A stretch of DNA of 63,405 bases from Klebsormidium nitens (taxonomy: Eukaryota > Streptophyta > Klebsormidiophyceae > Klebsormidiales > Klebsormidiaceae). Shown here piece by piece: positions 1-9,800 of the stretch. Within the stretch, counting starts at the first letter, position 1; every line of letters begins with the position of its first letter. The position numbers and the translations under genes were made by a program. The DNA is taken from contig DF237475.1 in the NCBI GenBank assembly GCA_000708835.1, forward strand, positions 1-63,405. The letters are read 5' to 3'. The notes under the pieces are model-generated. The model saw only the letters and a program-made list of their open reading frames with translations. It had not been told where the DNA came from and ran no database searches.

Positions 1-209
1 AGCACCGCTTCCTCAGGTGATACTGGCTGATTGAACGAGCGATACAAGAAAGAGACCTTGCAAAAAGAGACCCGCAGACAGAACGCAACAGACGGAACGC
101 GAAGTGCAGACAAACCGCGCTACTGATCAAGTGCATTCCGTCGAGCACCAAAGAATTAACAATTTACAATCCTTTACTAACCCCATCAGCATGTAATCCA
201 ATCTCAGAC

Positions 210-3064
210 TCAAACTTGCTCAACACTTGGCTGACATGTCGAATCTTTGCAAGCAGCAGTGCAAGATGTGAGCGGGCTCGACAAAGACTGGGCAATCCTG
301 ATTCGGAGGGAAGTGTTCGAACGCTCCTCACCCCGGTATACAGTGCCCCTTCTCCTCGTTCGTGGGTATGAACCAGACCTCGCGCATTTTTGGAGCTTCG
401 AGCTGGACGAAGATCCCGTCTTTCGACCCGTGTTTCCAACCGCGCTCCCCTAGGCCCCGCCATCTCTGAACAAAACAGAAATCGCGAGCGGCATCGCTGG
501 CAGAAAGCATACCTTGCGAACGGGCCACAATCCAAAATGATGGTTGTCCCGAAGACAAAACTGACAAGGTGTCTTCCAATCTATCGACAACAGGTGGAGC
601 AGCAAAGCCCTCTCAAGTGCCGGACTAGAACTTGCTTTTCTCTTCACCACACGAAAGAATATGCAACATATGGAAGCAAGGAGGATGCAAGTTGAAAGAC
701 TATGACAAGCTCCGGTAGTTTGATGATTTAAGAGCGGGTTCCGACGTTTCTGGGGCTCACCTGGGGGAAGGAAATCTTGCTTTTGAGGGCCACTAAACAC
801 GCCGCATGCGCGCCCGTGTCCACTGCATACCGTCGAAGAAAGTCTACGCACTGCGCAAGCGTGTCTGGAGATTCGAACGCCTGCAGGCAGGTGCGCCACT
901 TTTCAACGCGCATTAAGAACAGAGCCGTGCTGATGGGAAATACCAAAAGTGACGTCAAATCTGACGTCCAGACAGGTGAGACGTCAAGGGCGCATACAAA
1001 AGCAGCTATCAGACAGCCTCGGCAGTACGGTCAGGATGATATAATGGTACGGCTCTTGAAGGGTGGATCAACGCAGAGCAGTCCGCACAGATGAACGCTG
1101 AGATCCAACGGAGTGTCAGGGATCGTACGTGGCTTTCAAGCTTTTTCAAATCAAAAACCTTTGTGACTTGTCGGTCGAGGAGCTAGAACATGACTGCTCT
1201 CGTTCTTGTGTACCAAAAGCCTGACGACTTCCGAAAAATGGCAGACAGACTCTGCTGTTAAGACTATCAACCTCAGCGACCCGACCTCGCACTTTGCCGT
1301 CATGGGGCTAGGAGCCAGCAATCTCTGCTCACCTGGTTGATGGCCACTTGCGACTGATCTGCCTCCTGATTGGTAGACCCCTCTTTGTACCTTCCAGGCT
1401 GGAACATCACGGATGCATCCAGCTTGCCCCCAGCTTCAACAAAGTCGTCTGCGGCCTTTTCGAGCATCCTCTTTGCAAAAGCCCGCACCCTCGTTTCGCT
1501 GTATGGTATGGACGGCCCCAGACTCTGGAGACAAATGAAACACAGTTGCCCATCAGAACACTCTCGTCGAAGCGACTAGAGGCCAGCTCAAAAGCCGCAA
1601 TCTGCTATTAGGAACGGGCGAATCGACCAGGAACTGACGCCGGCCATGTAACATGACGCCCTCGATTTCGCAGTTCAAAGCATTTAACAGTGCTTGAGGC
1701 CCGTACAGATCACAGAGCATACATAACGAGCACAGGAACAACCAGTCTTACGATGGTCACCTGGTCTGCTTTTGCCTTCTCGTACTCGTCCTCGTTTCTC
1801 ACAGCCTCTTCTTGAGGTGGGCCTTTACCAGCCGCACTCCGTTTTGAGTCCCGTGCGAGACGGGTCATACCCCGGATCTTCAACGTTATGTCCTGACTCT
1901 TGGGGTTCAGTTCCGCAGCTTCTTTGAAGGCAGCCAGCGCCTGCAAGACGATTCCAGCTGGCATCAGATTCTTGCAACAGATCTGGGACCAAATATCAGG
2001 GAAACAGAGGCCACCAGGAAAGAAACGGTTTGACATGCTTGGAAGATGGAGAAGGCAGGGAAAACAAGGCTGGCTAAGAAGGGGCACAGTTCCTCACCTC
2101 ATCATAGCGCTTAAGCGCCTCTAGTGCACAGCCTTTCCGGAAATAGCCCTGACAGACACAAAGACATAGAAGCGTGAGAGGCCTACAAGAAAAAATCTGT
2201 TCGAGCAGTGTTGCCGATGCAACCAGGGTGGTGTGATGAGTGAGCAGGAAAGGAGGGAACTTTTTCGATATCAACACTTTTGATCAAGACAACTGCGGTG
2301 ACACATGCGCTTTTCTGCAATGCAGCACTCGATACTACAAGGCACAAATAGTGCGCTGACCTTCTCTTCAAATCACATCTGCCTGACAACTCAAAAGCAC
2401 GTGCGAGAAGCTTGTGTTCAGTACTGATGACGGCACGTCCTCGATGGAGGGAAGAGTGGATTGCCTCGATGGCCCAACTACCACCATGACCCACCTTCTC
2501 CCAGGTTGGCCGAAGCTGGATTGTCTTCTCTGCATCTTCAAGTGCCTTTGTAACTTTGTTGAGCTGGAGAAAGGACGCGGAGCGGTTGCTGCAGACAGGA
2601 AAGGCAGAGTCAAATTTGAACATTTTCCAGACCAAGCTAAACCTTTGGGATAAAACCGAAGTGAGCTGATGCGGCGAAAGTTTGGCCCAACTCTGCCGTC
2701 CGCTGAGAGAATTCTTGATCATTCAAAGAAAGTGCGTCTAGAGCTGGCTGAATTATCAAAGCTGGTAAGTTACTGTAGTGCTCTGCTTTTGACCCCATTT
2801 TGGTGGTGGTGGTGGTGCTCAGCTTGGAGAAACCAAAAAATGAGTATGCAGCCAACACCTTTCCTGCACAACACTCGGTAACAGGAGCTCTAGAATCCTG
2901 CAAGATAGGTCTTAAAGAAATCTATACCTGAACAAGGTTGCATTGTCTGGGTCCTCTTTGATTGCCTTGGAGTACGTAGCTGCTGCTTTTAGGTACTGTG
3001 CTGCTTTGAAGTGCGCATTGCCCTGATCCTTGAGGCTTACAGTCTCCCCATCGCCACCCGCCAT
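210..3064 (-). CDS. TPR co-chaperone-like protein, 8 exons
   Basis: Exons (minus): 3064-2928, 2588-2495, 2148-2098, 1940-1761, 1524-1333, 880-761, 465-332, and a short last exon that stops at about 210-220. Phases match at every junction up to 465-332; the last exon boundary (acceptor near 298 or 233) is uncertain. The N-terminal ~110 residues are three TPR units (LKDQGNAHFKAAQYLKAA..., SNRSASFLQLNKVTKALEDA..., GYFRKGCALEALKRYDEALA...), the clamp arrangement that binds Hsp70/Hsp90 tails. A linker (KKSAAGKG-like, charged) leads to a C-terminal region with AFESPDTLAQCVDFLRRYA and KDGIFVQLEAPKMREVWFIP. That order resembles the plant TPR3 type (Arabidopsis At1g04190) as I remember it. A cytosolic co-chaperone role is inferred from the family. 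The start ATG at 3064 directly precedes the TPR and shares a 775-bp upstream spacer with the divergent GAD gene. Confidence 0.82.
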
Positions 3065-3839
3065 GCCCACACTTTTGAGCAAAAGGAAATGCTAATCCAA
3101 TCAACTGCGAGGGCCTTTTTGACTCTGAGAATCACAGTTCAACGTTGAAATTGCACGCAATTCAATCTATCGCAGAAAGCTAAAGTTTTCCTTCAGATTA
3201 GCCATGCCTATTTGAGCAAAATAGAGATTGCTATGAGAAGCGCCTTCTAGCTTCTAGACAGCTGTCCTCTGCGCCCATCAAGCTACCTACATACCGTACC
3301 TATCCGCGCGCCCATAGATCAGCATCAAATGAATGGTTGCGCCCCTGCGTAGCTGCTTTCCTTATGCGCGCATTATATCGCGAGCACTTTTAACTGCAAG
3401 GTTTAAGAAGGCGGCCGCGCGGGCCCTTCCGCCGCGCCAGCGCAGAAGACTTATCCTATCTCTGCGCGCGATCGCTCGCGTGCAGCTCTGAGCTGACGCC
3501 GTAACCTCAGAGCGCACCACGTGGTGGCTTTTGTCGAGCGCTGCGTCCGTCATCCATGCACACCGTCACCATCTCGCTCGCATGCAGCCCATGACCGCCC
3601 ATGGCCATGGCGACCGCCCAGTGACAAGACTTCAAGCTGAAACATCCCCAGTATGTATGCTTCTGATTGGATGCTTTCGCGGGTCATCAATGTACTTTTG
3701 CTCTTGCTCAGGTGAAGTGGCGCCAATGCAGCTCGTCTTCAGCTCGTCTTGCGGAAAGTCGCCGCATTCGGAGGAGTTCACGTGCTGACGATCTGGGCGT
3801 GCACAGAGGGGGCTGACTGCGTCAGGGACTGCCGCTTCG
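3065..3839. promoter_or_regulatory. Divergent upstream region between the TPR and GAD genes
   Basis: This 775-bp spacer separates two start codons that point away from each other, so it must hold both promoters and both 5' leaders. The middle (about 3400-3540) is GC-rich. I see no clear TATA box or known operator. Short ORFs here have no protein-like character. The call rests only on gene orientation. Confidence 0.45.
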
Positions 3840-6800
3840 ATGGTCGCAACGCTCTCGAAGTTCCGCACAGGAACGCCGGCAGCTAGCTTCTACAGGGAAG
3901 CGTCTGAGGCACTTCGCTCAGGCGCCAATGCTCGCAACGTCCACGTCAGATGCGCGCACCCGCAGGTCGTGAACGGCAAGGCGTATAAAAGCGAAAACGG
4001 CAGGGGTGACGGTCGCCCTGCCACTCCTGAAGCCAGAAGAGAGCAGCTGCGTGACCCCCCACCTAGCAGTGAGAGGCAATCACGTGGACCTCCCCTAAGT
4101 GAGGCTGAGAAGGAGGAGCTGCGCAGCGAGATGAGCACGCTGTCCAAGCGGGTGCAGGAGTTTGCGGGGCGGTGGGACCCGACGTGCGAAGACGCGGTGG
4201 ACGTCGTCTTTGCGTCGCGTTATGGCCAGCAGCCGCTCCCCAAGTAAGCTCAGAAACTTCTTGCCTCTGACTGGCCTTGATTAAGACATTTGCACCACCA
4301 TCTAAATCAACAGGGAACTTTTTGAGCAGACTCTAAGTGTGGTTTTGAGGTTCAGATCTCCGTACCTTAGCCGGGTGCTGAGTTGTGTCTGTGCATTGGA
4401 TGCACGTTGGTTTAATGGCCAGCTCAAGGGGAGCTGTCCAGAGTTGTCCTCTCAGGCCCATGCACCTGTTGATAGTGGAGGACAGGGTGACGTGCTCCTA
4501 AAGAAAGATGAAAAAGGTCACTTTCCCTGATCATCAGAACGTGCGCATTCGCAAACCCAAGGTGAATGATGAAACATGAAGAACAATGGACAGCTGGTCC
4601 AAAGTGTTCCAGGGTTTCATACCACCCTCATCCGATTTGATTGATCGTTCTTTTAACTTGCTCTCTGCATTGCACCTGTATTGCGTGGCCAAGTCCCATT
4701 ACTTATCCTGTAGCCATGGCACACCATTACAAAAAGGTCAGCGATGAAAGGGTCTCAGAGATTCCATTGAAAGGCCCTCATTCTGGAGAAATTAGTATTG
4801 AAGATCTGGAAGCAGAGTCTCAACAGGTTCAGAATCCTGACAAGTATAGCCTGACAGTGAGAGAGTGGCACCTGCATCCAGACTGTTGATATGTTCTCTC
4901 CAGCATTGCATTCTCACAGTGGTATGATGGGTACTCATTGTCTGATCTATCTTTCTAGCCTACTGGCTCTTTTGAATCTCTGAGAAATGTGTGAAAGAGG
5001 TTGCGCACATTTTGTTTTAATGAAATTAAATAGCTGCTCCATTGGCAGACACTCATTTACGACTTTTGCCTGCATTCTTGTAGTCGTTTCTGAATCCTGT
5101 AATGCGACCTTTGTATTGACACTTTCATTTGTCAGCTTGTATTCCTTGTTTCAAGTCTGTCTGTCGTGGAGAGTGTCTTGGCCTTCTCCTCAACGATTTA
5201 AAAGTGGTTGTCATTGTTGTCTGCGAATGATGCGGTCAATGGCCCTTTCTTCCAAGCTCCCGGAAGTGGTAACACGCGGGGAGCACAATCCTGGAGTCAG
5301 AGAGCAAAAGGGCAACACAGATAGCAATGTCACACAAGGCCAGAATCGGTTGGGAAAGGAGAGATTTCCCTTTCTAGCATTATTAGTCTGAGTGATTGCA
5401 ACGCAGCGAGTCACTCACTTTGAGCTTTTTGGGTGGTTTTCAGCTCGATCTAGACGGGGACACTCCACATAGTACCACCGCTGCTTTTAGCTTTGAAGCG
5501 AACAACCTCGAAAGCTTGCCAGTGATGTCTTTCAAGAGCGAAGACTCGGTGCAAGGGTCCCGCTCAAGGTTTTATCATCTAGCGTGACCTTCGTGACCTC
5601 GAACATAAGACCCGCTTTCCACTTTTGAAGCTTGACGCTAGATTCGAATGCATTCCCATTTTTATGCGAGTTCAGGGAGACTGTCGTTGATCTGCAAAGA
5701 TACGTTGTAAGGAAATGTTGGCAGAACGATTGTGAAAGGGTCATCGCATTCTGCCTTCCATCACCACGTCGTCACACCTCCCTGATCAGATCGGAGTGCA
5801 TATTTCGAAGCTCAGAAACACGTCAATTTTACCCATCGGTCAATCAAGTCGACGTCCGTTCGAGGTCACTTCGACCATCAGATTCGTCCGAGTTCTTTGT
5901 ACGAAGCCCGTCTGTCCTATCCGCTGGCATTCCACAATACGCCATCTTCAGAACCACCTTCCGTTGAGGCAAATGTCTCTCTGTCCGTCCCAACCTGTCC
6001 TAGTCGAACTGCCAACCTTCCTAAGCGAAGAGTTTCTCATTCCTATTGGCAATCAAACGCGCCCTCCGATTCTGCGGACTTGCGGCGATCTGGCCCCTTC
6101 GCGACCCACTCCTCCCGACGTTAGTGACTCACCTTTCGAAGAACACACTGTCCGAAACCGCACCGTCCGATTTATTCCTTCGTCCGCAGGTACGTCATTG
6201 TGGAGAACGAGTTGGGCAAGACGAAACTCAAGAAAGATAACATTAATCCGAGATAATGATAAGGGAACCGCACTGAGACGGGCAGGGTTAGTTTGGTGGT
6301 TAGGGTGGGTATGGGTGCGGAGCAGGCATCTTTTGGGATTAGGAATTTGTGTTGGCGGAAGCTTATTGTTATCTTTCTGGAGAATTTGCTGGGGAAGGAG
6401 GCGGCGTACCAGGTGATTGCTTACGTCCGCATCCACACCGTCCAAAGCCTTTCTTTTCTGCCCGTCCGCAGGTACGCCATCGCGGAGAACGAGTTGGGCA
6501 AGGACGTGGCGTACTAACAGGTGATTGCACCAAGCCCTTATCGTCCGGATTCGCACAGTCCGAACCCTTTCCTTCTCCCCGTCCGCAGGTACGCCATCTC
6601 GGAGGACGAGCTGGGCAAGGACGCGGCGTACCAGCTTATCGCACCGAGCTCTTGACGTCCGCGTTCGCAGCGTCCGAACCCTTTCTTGTCCCCCGTCCGC
6701 AGGTACGCCATCTCGGAGAACGAGCTGGGCAAGGACGCGGCGTACCAGGTGATTGCGGACCACCTGCAGATGGACGGCAAGCCGCGGCTCAACCTGGCCA

Positions 6801-9800
6801 GCTTCGTGACGACCTGGATGGAGCCCGAGTGCGACAAGCTGCTCACCGAGGCCTTCAACAAGAACCTCGCCGACCTTGACGAGTACCCCGCCTCCGCGGA
6901 GCTCGAGGTGAGGCGGGGCATCGGACGCTCGCGGTTCTCGTCTTCGGACGTCCGCTTATCCTGGTTAGGCCAGAATTTGCGTACGGACGTCCTTTCAACA
7001 TGAATCGCGCGGGAAATCAGCCTGGGACATCCGTTCGCATTGCTTCTGGCGGAGGTCCGCTTGTAAACAGAACGGCCGTGTGAACGATCTTGCTTTAGAA
7101 TGAATTTCAGCCCGTGTTGTGGAAATTGCTGTGAAGGTAGTTGTAGGTGTGCTGGACGCCTGTAGCAATTGCTCCGGATGGGTGAACTGGACATGTGTGC
7201 ACGTTCGTTTCCACAAGAGGTCTTTCTCGTCATTTGGGTCCACCTTTATGGGGTGGTGCGGTTGGACTGCAGGATTGTGCTATTCAAACGCTCACTTTCT
7301 TCGGTGGAAGTGAGAGCGCTTGTTTTTGCTTCGGCGTAACAAAATTCGGACAGTGGAGGATTCTGGATGGGCAAGGCGTTCGTCGTGTTGCTTCCACAGT
7401 CTTTGAACGACAGCCATGTACTCGGTCTCACTAAGCGCCATCGGTTATGCAGGGACTTGACTTAAGTCAGCATGGTTATCTCTCAGGACTTTCCCGGGCT
7501 CTGATCTTTTGTCGAGTACGGCGAGCTCGTGTCGCAGTCTGCGGTGTCGCAGTCTGCGACAACCCCGCTCCTTTGACATCTGCAGAAGCGGTGCGTCAAC
7601 ATCATCGCGCGGCTGTTCAACGCGCCGCTGGAGGAGAACGAGATGGCGCGCGGCACGTCCACCATCGGCTCGTCGGAGGCCATCATGCTGGCGGGGCTGG
7701 CCATGAAGCGGCGCTGGCAGAACCGGCGGAAGGCGGCTGGCAAGTCCATCGACAAGCCCAACATGGTTGTCGGCTCCAACACGCACGTGAGCCTGCGTTG
7801 ATTCATTCGCTTGCAGTCGCTTTGTAATCACGGTTTGCGCTGGTTTTTTGTTCGAGATAGGAGTATGGTTTAGTATGCAAGTTCGGTCTGAAGGTGTGGG
7901 GTTTTGATCCTCATCTTCTTCAGTGCCCATGTTTACTTTTGCCGTCGTTACAATCTGTCAGTGAACCACAATCATAAGAATGTTTCGAAATCATCCTGTG
8001 CTGAGCGGGGATTCAATCCAATTGTCAGCGATCTGCTGTGCTTGAAATGCATCATAGCCGCACTTCAAAACCGCAGTAGTCAAGGACGTTGACGAAACCC
8101 GTTCCGCTCCTTCCGTTGTTCCGCTGCAGGTCGCCGTCGAGAAGTTCGCGCGCTACTTCGACGTCGACACTAAGGTGATCAACGTGGATTCGGACGGGTG
8201 GGTGATGCGGCCCGAGGATGCCGTGGGAGCTTGCGACGAGAACACGATTGGCATCTTCGCCATTGTGGGGACGACGTACACCGGGCACTTTGAGGATATT
8301 AAGGGCATGAACGACCTGCTGGAGGACAAGAATCGGGAGACCGGGTGAGCAGCCCGGGAGCCTTTTAAGGAAGGCCCATTAAAGCCTCGAAAATCCACTA
8401 AAAAGTCTATGGGTACATGTTTGGTGTTTTGAGCAAGGACAGCAGCACATTAAATCTTCCTTGAAGAGAGCCTACGAGCCTTTCCAAGGAAAGCGCATTG
8501 AATAGTCAAGAATCCGCCAAGAAATTTCATGAGGACATGCTCGTTGTTCTGAGCAGTGGCAGCATCAGATCAAATGGTCCTTGAAGAGAGCCTACAAGCT
8601 TCAAGGCTTCCTTGCCGTTACCGGCTGGTTAGCGGAGGCTCGCCAAGCTGGCAGTCGTTCTCTAAGCTGACGAAAAGGACTTATGTGAAGTATGGCGTGG
8701 CATGTTCGTCTTATCCTGGTTGTCACTGACCGCCTCTGAAACACCTTGCCGATCGCTTCGCCCGCTTGTCGCCGTCACCCCGAGCTCTCCTCAATACCGC
8801 AAGAGAACAAGCCCACTAGCAGACCGCGCAGCAACACTCTAGACCGCAAACAAACAGACCCCCCGCAAACAAACAGAACCCCGCGCAGGTGGAACGTGCC
8901 CATCCACGTGGACGGCGCGAGCGGGTCGTTCGTGGCGGCGTTCGCGCACCCGGAGCTGGCGGTCGACTTCCGGCTGCCGTGGGTGAAGAGCATCAACGTG
9001 AGCGGGCACAAGTACGGGCTGACCTACCCGGGCGTCGGGTGGGCCATCTGGCGCACGCGGGACGACCTGCCCGAGGACCTGCTCTTCCACGTCAACTACC
9101 TCGGATCCGAGCAGGTGCGTCAATCGTGGATTCTCTCCTGAGCTTTCAGGGGGACATTGGCCTTGCGGTTGAGTCCGAGGTCCGGGGTTTGGGATTTGGG
9201 TTTAAGGATTAAGGTTTTAAGAAAAGGGTTTTGGGCTTTGCGGACCTCCATTTGAGAACCTGCTCTTCCACGTCAACTACCTCGGCTCCGAGCAGGTGCG
9301 TGAACCCGTGAGTCTGAGATTCAGGGCTTTGTTGGTTCTGTTAGGGCTCTCGGTTCTCCGCTTTCGCACTGTCAGGGGCCGGTTCGCCCTGTTAGGGGTG
9401 AGTTCGAGGTCCAGGAGTCGGAAAATGAGTCAGGGTCCGGTTTTGGGGTTTTGGACCCCGGTACCTGTCGGATGTCTTCGGGGACCAAGTATTTCCAAAA
9501 AGAATACCTGGGCTCTTCGAGTAGGACTATAGCGTGTCCCATGAGGGTGAATTTCGGGGCTTCTCCCCTTGGAAGTTGGGTTTGCGGTTCGTTGGTCCGC
9601 GCTGTTCGGGGTAAGTCCGAGGTCCGGAATTTGGGCCTCGGGCTTCAGGACGGGTTTCGGGGTTCGGGTTATGGGTTCCGGGATTTGGAATTTCTGGAGG
9701 ACGTTTCCCAACGACCTGCTCTTCTACGTCAACTACTCGGGCTCCGAGCAGATCGGCGCGCAGGGGGAGCCAACTGGCCGGGGATTGGAGCAGCTGTAGA

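Noticed and set aside
1261-1320. An extra TPR-gene exon after a donor at 1390
   Set aside because: The phases did not fit. Using the donor at 1332 (CAG|GTGAGC) joins directly to the exon at 880 in phase 0 and keeps the family-like order VAINQ-AFESPDT.
6280-6310. Interstitial telomere repeat (GGTTAGGG-like)
   Set aside because: Only a few degenerate units, and they are part of the inverted-repeat element shared with 60761-60932.
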